Assembly: GCF_010365305.1 (NCBI RefSeq)
Contig: NZ_CP048279.1
Location: 434,001-498,000 of the forward strand
DNA: 64,000 nt
Source: Staphylococcus sp. MI 10-1553
GTDB lineage: Bacteria > Bacillota > Bacilli > Staphylococcales > Staphylococcaceae
Direction: 5' to 3'
Shown piece after piece: positions 44,908 through 54,725 of this stretch (the stretch's first letter is position 1; each line of letters starts with the position of its first letter). Made by a program: the position numbers and the translations under genes. The notes below the pieces were generated by a model that saw nothing but the letters and a program-made list of their open reading frames with translations, was not told where the DNA came from and searched no databases.

Positions 44908-46584
44908 AAAAGGGGCTGGGACATAGACCTTCAGCTCCTTTAAGAAAAAGCCGTTAAAATTCATTTTTTTAGAATTTAACGGTTTTTTTCTTATTAACGA
45001 ACGAAAACGAGCACTTATTTTAGCTAGTTTTCGTATATTTACTGCCATGAGTGCGATGCCAAGTTCACACTCAACCTTTGATTTTGTGCGAACCGATAAT
45101 CTTTGGAAACCCAAATTAGCCTTCAGATTTCCAAAAGTTGATTCAACATCTATCTTTCTCTTTTGATAAATGTGTTTCGTCTTTGGATCTGAAAGCTGTT
45201 GATTTGTGAAGGCTTTAAAATAGTCCCAAGTTAAATTTTTAAATAAGCGTTTATTTGTGTTGGGGTTCGTACTTTGCTTCATACATTGACTTCGTAATGG
45301 ACAGCCCACACACGCTTCACATGCATATAATTTAAAATCTCTTTGAATACCGTATCCATCTCTTTTCTTTCTGTAACTTTGGAAATGTAATTCCTTTTTG
45401 TTAGGACATATATAGTAATCATCTATCTCACGGTATTCCCAGTTAGCAGTAATCAATGGATTGTTTTTATATTTGCGCTGCTTCTCTTTGAGATACATAC
45501 TATAAGTGATTAAAGGTGTTTTCTCAAATTCATCGAGTATCATGGTATAGTTGTATTCACTTCCGTAACCCGCATCTGCCACAATATACTCTGGAATGTC
45601 ACCATATAAATTGTGGATGGATTTTAAAAATGGTTCGAGCGTTCTTGTATCACCTGGATAACTATAAACACCAAAAGCTAAAACGAATTGATTATGGGTT
45701 GCGATTTGTAGGTTATAACCCGGTTTCAATTGGCCGTTTCTCATATGATCATCTTTCATTCTCATGAAGGTCGCATCATGATCGGTCTTTGAATAACTTT
45801 TTCTGTCACCATAAATTTCCATTTGCTTGTCATATTTGATTTTACGGTCTTTAAAATCTTGGATGGCTTTCTTACTTTGTCTCACCTTACTTCTTTCTTT
45901 TCTAAGGGTTTTTCTTGTCTCTACATCTTGAGTCGTTTCAATTTCAGACGTGAGCGCATCATTTTTATGACCTAAATGCGTCTCTATTTGATTCAGTTCT
46001 TCACTTGTTAATTCATGCCCAGATTCACGTTTGATTTCAGGAATAATCTCTTCAGAAACGAGTTGCTCATATAAAGCCGTTGATTTTTCAATGACAGACT
46101 GACTAAAACGCTTCGTATTAGCCAGCCACTGGAATGTGTACTTATTCGCATTTGCTTCTATTTTTGTGCCATCAATATAAATGACGTCCTCTGTAATGAG
46201 TTTATCTTCTAATAATTGGGCTCTTAAACCGACAAATAAAATATGTAGAAATTCCATCATGTGGGGATTCACTCTAAAGCGATTGATGGTTCTATAAGTT
46301 GGCGTTTGACCTTGCGCAAGCCACATCATTCGACAACTATCTTTTAACAGATGTTCGATTCTTCGCCCTGAAAAAACAGAATGGGCATAACTATAAAGTA
46401 TGATTTTTAACATCATTTTTGGATGGTATGATGAAGGACCTCTTTGGCTATAATATGGATTAAAAGCTTCTTGGGGAACAGATTCTACAAGTTTGTTAAT
46501 AATGAATACAATATCATTTTCAGGAAAAGACATCTCAGTTTCTATTGGAAGTGTAAGTTGAAACATGTTATAATTTTTATACAT
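44788..46584 (-). CDS. IS1182-family transposase
   Basis: About 598 residues of the DDE transposase in IS1182/IS1272 elements: N-terminal SYHPKMMLKIILYSYAHSVFSGRRIE, central YIVADAGYGSEYNY and GLRAQLL, C-terminal RKIDVESTFGNLKANLGF. ATG 46584 follows AGGGGTG. The frame passes through the left inverted repeat (encoding VYVPAPF) and stops 120 bases outside the element in intron sequence, so about 40 C-terminal residues come from the target. Confidence 0.88.
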   Translation of the reverse strand: MYKNYNMFQLTLPIETEMSFPENDIVFIINKLVESVPQEAFNPYYSQRGPSSYHPKMMLKIILYSYAHSVFSGRRIEHLLKDSCRMMWLAQGQTPTYRTINRFRVNPHMMEFLHILFVGLRAQLLEDKLITEDVIYIDGTKIEANANKYTFQWLANTKRFSQSVIEKSTALYEQLVSEEIIPEIKRESGHELTSEELNQIETHLGHKNDALTSEIETTQDVETRKTLRKERSKVRQSKKAIQDFKDRKIKYDKQMEIYGDRKSYSKTDHDATFMRMKDDHMRNGQLKPGYNLQIATHNQFVLAFGVYSYPGDTRTLEPFLKSIHNLYGDIPEYIVADAGYGSEYNYTMILDEFEKTPLITYSMYLKEKQRKYKNNPLITANWEYREIDDYYICPNKKELHFQSYRKKRDGYGIQRDFKLYACEACVGCPLRSQCMKQSTNPNTNKRLFKNLTWDYFKAFTNQQLSDPKTKHIYQKRKIDVESTFGNLKANLGFQRLSVRTKSKVECELGIALMAVNIRKLAKISARFRSLIRKKPLNSKKMNFNGFFLKELKVYVPAPFMVLLARRMQMETYDTFLSFHLRFTVHTHVFFFVPLLILP

Positions 46585-46745
46585 ATAAAGCACCCCTGTC
46601 TATTATTTTTGTCGTTATTAATAATTATACAGGAAGTGCTTTATTTTTTTAAATAATATCTAAAAAAGCCCTGATTAAATGTTTTTTTACATCTAATCAG
46701 AGCTTTTTTAGCGAAGAGGGCAAGAATTACGTCCCAGCCCCTTTT
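44908..46745 (-). mobile_element. IS1182-family insertion sequence
   Basis: Bounded by inverted repeats AAAAGGGGCTGGGAC(A/G)TA: left at 44908, right ending at 46745. Just inside the ends are terminator-like hairpins (about 44951-44995 and 46668-46712) that insulate the element. It is inserted in the group II intron. Confidence 0.82.
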
Positions 46746-46855
46746 CCTACGATTTGTCAAGGGTTCAATAAGTGAAATTGACATTACTGAACTAGACCGT
46801 CCAATTTTTACTTTTTTGAATAAGGTGTTATGATGTATATGATTATGTGGTTTCG

Positions 46856-48064
46856 TTAGTGTGGTGCTTTCTGATAATCATATAATTTATCATTGACTAT
46901 CAAGTAGTGAATGGTCTTTAATAAGCGATTGATACTCGCTATTACGGCAGTCTTGTGGGGTTTCCCATGAGGCTGCTCTCTTAATTTATAATAATAATCC
47001 ACAATATGGCTTTGATAATGATTTCTTCCCCTAAGAATGTTCATAGTGATTAAATACAATAAACGCCTTGCTTTTTTATTTCCTCTTTTATTAATCGTAT
47101 CTCGACTCTTTGAAGTTCCTGATTGGTAACGTTTAATATCAATGCCTACAAATGCATTCAGTTGTTTATTTGTTTTGAATTCTCTAATATCTCCAAGTTC
47201 CCCAATAAGCAATGTAGCTGTGAGTTCTCCGATGCCAGGAATTGAAATAATATTTTCAAACTCAGTTGTATTTTTAGCTAAATCAATCATTTCCTGATTA
47301 AATGCTTTCATTTCTTCTATCCCAATAAGCAGTTTGTCGCATAAGTATTGGACTTTTTGTAGGAGGAAAGAAGACTTGCGCACATTCGGAAAACTATTAT
47401 TCTTTATTTCAATTAATTTTTTGGCATACTTGTGCGCTTTTTTAATTGAAATGCCTTTATCAGTTGAATGAAGTACTTTTTCCACCAATTCATCATGAGT
47501 CAAAATACTTACATAATCAGGATGAGGAAATGCTTTAGCTATATTTAATGCGATTTTTGAATATCTGTTAGTAAATAACTTTTCTAACCCTGGAAATGTT
47601 TGATGTAGTGTTTCGACTAACTCAACTTTGAGACAATTTTGGTTGATCTCCATTTCTAAGTGAAAGCGCGCACGTTCTCTCAGTTCAAAGTAGATCTCTT
47701 CAGGATGACGTTGTACCTTTGAATCTTTCATTCTAAAGGCAAGAAGTGCGAGTTTATGTGCGTCTGACTTATCTGTTTTCCATGATCTTAACGAATTTGT
47801 TTTAAACTTGGCTTCTAGGGGGTTCATTTCTAAGTAATTTATTTTGTGAATTTCACAAAAGTGTTTCATACCTCTTGAATAAACACCTGTTGATTCAAAG
47901 AGGATAAACAGGGAATCAAGATGCTTGATATCATTTTTAAGATAACGATAGCCATTTTGATTATTTTGAATGACCAATTCTTTAACGAAAACTTCATCCT
48001 TATAATGTGCGACCACACTTTCTGACTTACTGATATCAATACCAAAACAGTTAATAAAAATCAT
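46856..48064 (-). CDS. IS110-family transposase (DEDD)
   Basis: A 402-residue transposase with the RuvC-like DEDD_Tnp_IS110 domain first (FGIDISKSESVVAH, FESTGVYSR, KTDKSDAHKLALLAF) and the Transposase_20 domain later (IISIPGIGELTATLLIGELGDI, GIDIKRYQSGTSKSRDTINKRGN). GAGAAAGG precedes the ATG. The gene appears intact. Confidence 0.92.
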   Translation of the reverse strand: MIFINCFGIDISKSESVVAHYKDEVFVKELVIQNNQNGYRYLKNDIKHLDSLFILFESTGVYSRGMKHFCEIHKINYLEMNPLEAKFKTNSLRSWKTDKSDAHKLALLAFRMKDSKVQRHPEEIYFELRERARFHLEMEINQNCLKVELVETLHQTFPGLEKLFTNRYSKIALNIAKAFPHPDYVSILTHDELVEKVLHSTDKGISIKKAHKYAKKLIEIKNNSFPNVRKSSFLLQKVQYLCDKLLIGIEEMKAFNQEMIDLAKNTTEFENIISIPGIGELTATLLIGELGDIREFKTNKQLNAFVGIDIKRYQSGTSKSRDTINKRGNKKARRLLYLITMNILRGRNHYQSHIVDYYYKLREQPHGKPHKTAVIASINRLLKTIHYLIVNDKLYDYQKAPH

Positions 48065-48240
48065 ACCTTTCTCTATTGAATTGAGAAGATTTTAACTTTA
48101 CTTAGCCTTTTTCATTTCATTTTCCTATACACGGTTTCTAAAACCCAACATACTTCAATCGAATTTCAAAAGGAGAGTAAAGCTGATCAGTTTACATTAC
48201 GGATTCAAAGATCCAAGGGACTGCGCGATCTACTTCTCTC
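48065..48240 (-). ncRNA. Candidate IS110 bridge-RNA region
   Basis: The 175 bases 5' of the IS110 transposase contain no ORF and are where IS110-group elements encode their bridge RNA. Self-complementary pieces are visible around CGCGCAGTCCCTTGGATC and the TGATCAGCTTTACTC stretch. Existence of the RNA is inferred from the family. Confidence 0.35.
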
Positions 48241-48256
48241 TACAACTATAAAAAAT

Positions 48257-48296
48257 AGCTGTGAAGAAATCTATCGTCATAAATTTCTTCACAGCT
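48257..48296. terminator. 14-bp inverted repeat between the IS110 and IS21 elements
   Basis: AGCTGTGAAGAAAT and ATTTCTTCACAGCT flank an 11-base loop. No long T tract; may be a terminator or element boundary. Confidence 0.5.
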
Positions 48297-48348
48297 AATC
48301 TTAGTATGTTTCAGTACCACATAAATCGGCCATTTGGTACCAGTACTA

Positions 48349-49092
48349 CTATTTAATTTTTCTCAATGATTCACCCTCTAAAAATATTTTATATGACTTT
48401 GATACAGCTCTATCTAAAATCGCATCTGCGATGGCTCCACCGCCTAATTTCTTATGCCATTCTACAGAAGTCATTTGCGAACAAAGTATTAATGACTTTT
48501 CGCGGCTTCTTATTTCAAACACTTCCATTAAATACTTTTGTTCTTGTTCAGTTGTATTAGTTAATAAGAAATCATCAATTACTAAAATATCAGCTCTTCC
48601 AAGTTTCTTTAATAATCTATCCAACGTATTATTATATTCAGCTTGTTGTAATTTACTTAGTAAATCAGTCATTCTAAAAAATAACCCTGTATGTCCATTG
48701 TCAATTGCGTGGTTGATTAATGCGCAGGCTAGATAGCTTTTGCCAGTGCCGGTGGCGCCCTGAATAATGACATTATTATTGTAAAGAATATAGTCATTAG
48801 TAGATAGCTGTTCAATCGTTTCAGGTTTCAATTTTCTTTTGGATGAATAGATTAAATTCTCTAATCTTGCATTAATCACAGATAAATTCGCAGCTTTTCT
48901 ATATCTCTCTTTTTTATTCCTTAATCTAGTATCTGATTCTTCTATTATTATTTTTTCTAATATATCTAAAGTGGATAGGTTTTGATTACTTTGATTAGTA
49001 TAGATATCACTTAAATGATCTGCCATAACAGACATTTTCATTTCTCTTAATAATCTTGTTAGGTTACTTAATCTTTCTTTATTATTTATCAT
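48349..49092 (-). CDS. istB: IS21-family helper ATPase IstB
   Basis: AAA+ ATPase of 247 residues that assembles IstA and chooses the target. Walker A GATGTGKSYLACALINHA, Walker B ILVIDDFLL, sensor region LCSQMTSVEWHKKLGGGAIADAILDRA. Overlaps the istA end by eleven bases, as usual. Confidence 0.93.
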   Translation of the reverse strand: MINNKERLSNLTRLLREMKMSVMADHLSDIYTNQSNQNLSTLDILEKIIIEESDTRLRNKKERYRKAANLSVINARLENLIYSSKRKLKPETIEQLSTNDYILYNNNVIIQGATGTGKSYLACALINHAIDNGHTGLFFRMTDLLSKLQQAEYNNTLDRLLKKLGRADILVIDDFLLTNTTEQEQKYLMEVFEIRSREKSLILCSQMTSVEWHKKLGGGAIADAILDRAVSKSYKIFLEGESLRKIK

Positions 49093-50617
49093 AGTAATTA
49101 GCTCCTCTTAAAAATGATTGTTCAGGAGCATTACCGCTGTTAGAATTTAATTGGAAAGCTCCACTTGATAATATATTTTTTATTAAGTTAAATCCAGGAT
49201 TCATTGATTTCTCTAAGGAGATTAGGCAGGCATTATCCAGAGTGCGATCTGTATATTTGTCTGCCAATTTTAATAAGGAATGAACTCTTTTATAGTGACG
49301 CTGCTCAGGACCTTCCTCGAACATTTTCTCCACAACAATTCTTGTATTAGGTCCGATTCTAGATGCCCATTTTAAATATCTCTTACTGTTCCACTCACCA
49401 TGTGTGCTACTATTAGTAGGAAAGTGGTCGTTAATAGAAGTATAGCCACCAGGATGTTTATATAGAGTTGAATGTTCGCATAATAATGTTTCATTTTTAT
49501 ATATCTTAATAGTATTTTTTGAAATTTTAAGTTGAACAGTATCGCCAATATATTGATGAGGAACAGAATAGTTATGCTTCTTATATGTTATATGTGAGTT
49601 AGCAAAAACTTTAGCTGTTTTATACTCACAGAATTCATATTTACAGGCTGGTAAACTCTGAAGTGCACTGCGTTCATGTTCTTCGAACAAGGAAAATCTA
49701 GATCCTTTTTTCTTTTGAAAAGGTTTCTTATTGAATTTCTCTAATTCTGCTAGCAGGAGATTGTTATATTGTTCTATACTGAAACATTGATAGTTTCTCA
49801 TCTTGGCAATGATATAAGTTGTTAATTGCTTAACAGTATTTTCTACTGTAGCTTTATCTTTTGGTTTACGAACGCGTGTTGGCATTATGATTGTTCTAAA
49901 GTGAGTGGCTAAATCCTCATAACTACGGTTAAGTATGATACCTGTTTTTGAGTTTTTAATCACTCCTGTTTTTAAGTTATCTGATACAAGTAAAGTAGGA
50001 ACACCTCTAAAATAATTAAACATTTCCACATGTGCATTTATCCAATTTTCTTGTTTCATATCGGTACAACCATAGGCGAATGCATATCCACTGAAAGGTA
50101 AGACAGCAACGAACAAATACCCATAAATAACTTCACCTGTTGTAGGATCAATCCAACGGATTTTAGAACCAGCCCAATCAACTTCAACTCTTTCTCCAGC
50201 TTTATGACGAATTATTTCTGAAAAAGATTGTTTTGATAAGTATTCATTAAAGTACTTTCTGAACTGAGTTAATTGATAGTAAGCCCTATTATTTAAACGA
50301 CAAGCATGCACATACTCCTCCCAAAGTAATTTCATAGTAACACCAGGTTGGGATAATGATTTTGAAAGCTCTTTATAGTCAGGCATCGTAAAATCATTAT
50401 CTTTAAATTTCATTTTTGATTGATTTTTTCTAACATCAAACATATCTGATATTCTTCCTATGTCCCAATTTCTTAATATCTGATACGATAATTGATTTTC
50501 CTTAGCAATATCAATTGTTCGTTTTACCAAAGTCCTACCTGAACCCACGCTTTCACAAATCTTCCTTTGACTAAATGACAACTCATGTAGTCTAATAATT
50601 TCTAAATAATTAGGCAT
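49082..50617 (-). CDS. istA: IS21-family transposase IstA
   Basis: 511-residue DDE integrase. An N-terminal HTH (LHELSFSQRKICESVGSGRTLVKRTI) is followed by the rve core with GERVEVDWAGSKIRWID, LLVSDNLKTGVIK and KPKDKATVENTVKQL, which hold the catalytic acids. Full length. Confidence 0.93.
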   Translation of the reverse strand: MPNYLEIIRLHELSFSQRKICESVGSGRTLVKRTIDIAKENQLSYQILRNWDIGRISDMFDVRKNQSKMKFKDNDFTMPDYKELSKSLSQPGVTMKLLWEEYVHACRLNNRAYYQLTQFRKYFNEYLSKQSFSEIIRHKAGERVEVDWAGSKIRWIDPTTGEVIYGYLFVAVLPFSGYAFAYGCTDMKQENWINAHVEMFNYFRGVPTLLVSDNLKTGVIKNSKTGIILNRSYEDLATHFRTIIMPTRVRKPKDKATVENTVKQLTTYIIAKMRNYQCFSIEQYNNLLLAELEKFNKKPFQKKKGSRFSLFEEHERSALQSLPACKYEFCEYKTAKVFANSHITYKKHNYSVPHQYIGDTVQLKISKNTIKIYKNETLLCEHSTLYKHPGGYTSINDHFPTNSSTHGEWNSKRYLKWASRIGPNTRIVVEKMFEEGPEQRHYKRVHSLLKLADKYTDRTLDNACLISLEKSMNPGFNLIKNILSSGAFQLNSNSGNAPEQSFLRGANYYDK

Positions 50618-50771
50618 AAAATCCCTCCAAAAAAAATTTGTACAAAGTGTACAAGTATTTTTATATCATTAAAAAGTAGTAATAAGCGTAAAAAAATAAA
50701 CTCCAGTAAGGAGTTTATTCAGGTGGTATCAAATTAGCGTTTTTAATGCGACTGGAAAATGCGATTTGGGT

Positions 50772-51636
50772 GGTCTCATTTACTGCGTTTTTATGGTACT
50801 GTTAGAGCGTTGTTTTCATCCATCACTGATGGAGCTTGTTGTAAGACTTGACAACATAGAAAAAGCTATCAAGAAGGTTAAGAAAAACAAAGGTGCTCCT
50901 GGAATTGACGGCATGAAAGTCAGTGAACTCCATGCTCACTTTGCGCAGTACTTTTCGCAGATAACGAAAAAACTGCTTGATGGTTCATATCAACCTCAAG
51001 CAGTTCGAAAAGTTCAAATTCCCAAACCAAACGGGAAAATGCGTGTGCTTGGTATTCCTGTCGCTAGAGACAGAGTAATACAACAAGCCATTAGACAAGT
51101 GATTGAACCAAACATCGACTGAACATTTTCGAATCATAGCTATGGCTTCAGACCGACTATGGAAGCAAAAAGAAATTTAATACGCGCTTTAAGGAGATTA
51201 ACAAAACGAAATAGACCCGGTACTTTCAAGGATATTATCACTGAAATTAACCAAGTGACGCGCGGCTGGATGTAGAGATTTTATCAGAGGATTTATTGAA
51301 AGCACGCAATCTTGGTTAAACCACCGACTTAGACAACTCATTCTTAAACGGTGGAAAAGAGTAAGAACAAAGTATAAGATGTTGTGTCAATATGGTCTTG
51401 ACCATAGAAGTGCAGTGAAAATCGCACAGTCTCGTAAGAAATATTGGCGGTTATCGAACGCGCACGAAGTTCATCATGCACTTACAACAAAACAAACTCT
51501 ACAAGTGAGGATTAATACTATTAGCACAGCTTGCAGAGTTGGCTTACGCAAGATATTGAACCGCCGAGTACGGAACCATACGCTCGGTGGTGTGAGAGGA
51601 CGAATAGTCAATAAATGGCTATTCTTTTGCTCGATT
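50772..51636 (+). mobile_element. Group II intron, 3' part with domain V/VI
   Basis: Continues the intron begun at 44482. After the broken LtrA ORF, domain V is visible as CCGCCGAGTACGGAACCATACGCTCGGTGG (about 51561-51590), followed by a GAATAGTC...GGCTATTC hairpin typical of domain VI. The intron probably ends near 51636 (CTCGATT). Splicing in cis is impossible while three IS elements separate the halves. Confidence 0.65.
50829..51515 (+). pseudogene. ltrA: Group II intron reverse transcriptase/maturase LtrA, internally deleted
   Basis: The N-terminal RT0-RT2 part is preserved (NIEKAIKKVKKNKGAPGIDGM, KVQIPKPNGKMRVLGIPVARDRVIQQA). At 51121 a TGA replaces the expected Arg of IDRTFS; after it HSYGFRPT still reads in frame. 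Then the sequence jumps to the maturase domain (LTKRNRPGTF, INQVTRGW, and after a further break FIEST..WLNHRLRQLILKRWKR). The palm with the YADD catalytic box is gone, so the enzyme is dead. Confidence 0.8.
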
Positions 51637-51710
51637 CGAAACCTCCTTTAAATTCTTTATTTATGTTATGCTTTTATTAACTAAAAAAATATAGAAAAAG
51701 GAGCAGCTCA

Positions 51711-52016
51711 ATGGTTATTTCACTTGCCGTTTTTGGTTTTCTTTTTTTATTTGTACTCGTGATTTATGTGTTTAAATTAGAATCCCTTATTGCGAATATC
51801 GACTTTGAACAAATTCACGAACGCTATCACGATATTGTTCGGAGACGATGGTTGATTTGGACAGAAATGTTGGTGATTGTCCTCGGTATTTGGACGACGA
51901 TCTTCACCTTTTATTATAGTAACGTTCTTCTTTATATTGGAGGTATTATATTTTGGGTCATTTTAACTTTGGTCAGGTTGCACTATCTCACAAAAAAATT
52001 TAAAAAAAGTGAATAA
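51711..52016 (+). CDS. Small three-helix membrane protein
   Basis: 101 residues with three hydrophobic segments (LAVFGFLFLFVLVIYVF; MLVIVLGIWTTIFTFYY; VLLYIGGIIFWVILTLV) and a basic tail. GGAGCAG precedes the ATG. First backbone gene after the island. No family recognised; function unknown. Confidence 0.65.
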   Translation: MVISLAVFGFLFLFVLVIYVFKLESLIANIDFEQIHERYHDIVRRRWLIWTEMLVIVLGIWTTIFTFYYSNVLLYIGGIIFWVILTLVRLHYLTKKFKKSE

Positions 52017-52029
52017 CACACTTGCAGTT

Positions 52030-52048
52030 GATAATGATAATCTTTATC
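52030..52048. promoter_or_regulatory. Fur box upstream of isdI
   Basis: GATAATGATAATCTTTATC matches the 19-bp Fur consensus at 18 positions. It lies about 135 bases before the haem monooxygenase start, so iron repression is very likely. Confidence 0.85.
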
Positions 52049-52176
52049 AATTATAATGAAAGAAGTTATCGATTGAACAGTGGGTCTGTATTGAATTGAC
52101 AATCAAGGTACCTCATTTGGAGATAGATACAATAAGGGTGCAGTCGCGAGCAGTGCGAATGCGTAAAAGGAGTTGA

Positions 52177-52512
<336 letters not shown>

Positions 52513-52520
52513 ATATAAAG

Positions 52521-52975
52521 GGGATGAGATAAAAAATTTTGATGCTATTTGATGAAGTATTTTGTTTAATTTGCCCTCATATCCTATAATTTGTGTTTTT
52601 GATTGCTCTTATGGCTTTGCTTTCCGAGAGGCTGAACCTCCAACTCAAATCGGTTTGATTATAGTGTACATGAGGTGGAAGCTGAATTGGATTTTGGGCG
52701 CAGTACAGAAATCTGATGTGCAACAAAGATTTCGTAGTACTGCCCCCGCAAGGCTGACTAGACTTCTCAAAAGCATGCGTATTGAGAAGTCAGACAGCTA
52801 CTGCGATAAACAGTCATCGCTATTTAAAGGAAAGAAGTGACTGTTGACAATATGCACTCATTCCCTCAGGAGTGTCAGCCTTCTGGGCAATCTTACATCA
52901 AATACAGTAAAACTGAGGGCAAGTTGATGAAATCAAGAAAAGCAATAGCATCAATTTTTTGTCCAATTCATCCTC
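52521..52975. repeat. 455-bp dispersed repeat with inverted ends, copy 1
   Basis: Begins GGGATGAGATAAAAAATTTT and ends with the reverse complement of nearly the same string (CAATAGCATCAATTTTTTGTCC, TTCATCC). Inside are several long hairpins, among them GCAGTACAGAAATCT/AGATTTCGTAGTACTGC and GACTTCTCAAAAGC...GAGAAGTC. The copy at 60881-61334 has the same length and order. No protein is supported. Confidence 0.8.
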
Positions 52976-53162
52976 TTTTTTCTACTATTTTAAATCTTTA
53001 ACTTAATTCAGGCAGAAGTCTCCCATCCTCTATAGGTGGGTGATGAATGCCGTTCGGTATGAGGGTTACCGTTGTTACTCGAAAACCGACACGCAAGGCT
53101 CATCGCCTTTTTATTTTGTTCTATGTTATAATCAGTCTATATAAGAAGTGAGTTGATATAAC

Positions 53163-53567
53163 ATGAAATTAGATACTAATAATCATTCGGTGTTTCTTCT
53201 CTATTATCATCTTGTGTTGGTTACTAAATACCGTAGACAAGTGATTGATGATAAAATTTCTGAATTTGCTAAAACAACTTTTGTACGAATTGCAGCGTCT
53301 TATCATATTACTCTAGTTGAGTGGAATCATGATAAAGACCATGTTCATATTATGTTCAAAGCACAACCAAAAACAGAATTGACAAAATTCATCAATGCCT
53401 ATAAAAGTGCCAGTTCGCGTTTGATAAAACGCGACTTTCCAAAAGTAAGACAGTTTCTTTGGAAAGAAATGTTTTGGTCTAGAAGTTTTTGCCTTTTGAC
53501 AACTGGTGGCGCACCAATTGACGTTATAAAAAAATATATTCAGAATCAAGGTTATAATCATAAATAG
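53163..53567 (+). CDS. tnpA: IS200/IS605 Y1 transposase TnpA
   Basis: A 134-residue single-strand transposase. The HUH metal site is in DHVHIMF and the nucleophile Tyr in IKKYIQNQG near the C-terminus. YHLVLVTKYRRQV is the usual family start. Appears complete, though its C-terminus is short. Confidence 0.93.
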   Translation: MKLDTNNHSVFLLYYHLVLVTKYRRQVIDDKISEFAKTTFVRIAASYHITLVEWNHDKDHVHIMFKAQPKTELTKFINAYKSASSRLIKRDFPKVRQFLWKEMFWSRSFCLLTTGGAPIDVIKKYIQNQGYNHK

Positions 53568-53582
53568 AGAGGTGCGTAGCTT

Positions 53583-54725
53583 ATGGAACGACTCAAAGCA
53601 TATAAATTTAGAATCTATCCAACTGAAGAACAAAAAATTTTCTTCGCTAAGTCTTTCGGTTGTGTCCGTAAGGTCTACAATCTAATGCTTGATGATCGAA
53701 TGAAAGCTTATGAAGAAACTAAGAATGTTTCTTCTAAAAAAATGAAGTTCCCGACACCAGCTAAATATAAGAATGAATTTCCATTTTTGAAGGAAGTAGA
53801 TAGCCTTGCCTTGGCTAATGCACAACTCAATTTAGACAAGGCATATAAGAATTTCTTTAGAGATAAATCTGTTGGATTTCCTCGGTTCAAAAGTAAGAAG
53901 AATCCCGTTCAAAGCTATACCACTAATAATCAAAATGGCACAATATCCTTGATTGATAATAAATTCATCAAAGTTCCTAAGTTGAAGTCATCAGTTAAAA
54001 TAAAGCTTCATAGACAACCTAAAGGTATTATCAAATCAGCTACAATATCACGCCGTTCAAGCGGTAAATACTATGTTTCTTTATTGTGCAAAGAAGAAGT
54101 TGTCGAGTTTCCTAAAACTAATTCTGCAATTGGAATTGACCTTGGAATCACTCATTTTGCCATTTTTTCTGACGGTCAAAAGATTGATAATAATAAGTTC
54201 ACTTCGAAAATGGCACAGAAACTAAAACGTGAACAACGTAAGTTGTCGAGACGTGCCCTGTTAGCCAAAAAGAAGGGTATCAATCTCTTTGAAGCCAAAA
54301 ACTACCAGAAACAAAAACAGAAAGTTGCACGACTACATGAAAAGGTAATGAATCAACGCACTGACTTTCTAAACAAGTTGAGTACAGAGATTATCAAAAA
54401 TCACGATATTATCTGTATTGAAGACTTAAACACAAAAGGTATGTTGCGAAATCATAAACTGGCTAAAAGCATTTCTGATGTGTCATGGTCTAGCTTTGTG
54501 ATTAAGCTACAATACAAAGCTGACTGGTATGGACGTGAAATAGTCAAGATTGATAAATGGTTTCCATCAAGTCAAGTCTGTTCAGACTGCGGACATAATG
54601 ATGGCAAGAAAAATCTCAAAATTCGAGAATGGTCTTGTCCTATTTGCCATGCTCACCATGACCGAGATATAAACGCGAGCATCAATATTTTGACCGAAGG
54701 GCTACGAATGCAAACATTAGCTTAG
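53583..54725 (+). CDS. tnpB: RNA-guided nuclease TnpB
   Basis: 380 residues. RuvC catalytic Asp in [12 protein letters not shown], Glu in IICIEDLN and Asp in [10 protein letters not shown]; the zinc ribbon is CSDCG...CPICH. All three acids and four Cys/His positions are kept, so it is probably active. TnpB acts with an omega RNA made from the end of the element to cut the empty donor site and favour retention. Starts 16 bases after tnpA. Confidence 0.93.
   Translation: MERLKAYKFRIYPTEEQKIFFAKSFGCVRKVYNLMLDDRMKAYEETKNVSSKKMKFPTPAKYKNEFPFLKEVDSLALANAQLNLDKAYKNFFRDKSVGFPRFKSKKNPVQSYTTNNQNGTISLIDNKFIKVPKLKSSVKIKLHRQPKGIIKSATISRRSSGKYYVSLLCKEEVVEFPKTNSAIGIDLGITHFAIFSDGQKIDNNKFTSKMAQKLKREQRKLSRRALLAKKKGINLFEAKNYQKQKQKVARLHEKVMNQRTDFLNKLSTEIIKNHDIICIEDLNTKGMLRNHKLAKSISDVSWSSFVIKLQYKADWYGREIVKIDKWFPSSQVCSDCGHNDGKKNLKIREWSCPICHAHHDRDINASINILTEGLRMQTLA

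Larger units (their letters stand above)
48303..50771 (-). mobile_element. IS21-family insertion sequence
   Basis: Contains istA and istB. The left end has CAGTACCACATAAATCGG and ATTTGGTACCAGTA; the right end (minus strand) has AAAACGCTAATTTGATACCACC and AAATCGCATTTTCCAGT. These related repeats are the multiple terminal repeats expected of IS21. Exact ends are estimated. It splits the group II intron from its ORF. Confidence 0.7.

Noticed and set aside
52521..52840. 92-codon frame at 52562-52840 as a gene
   Set aside because: It runs across the dispersed repeat; the equivalent frame is broken in the copy at 60881.
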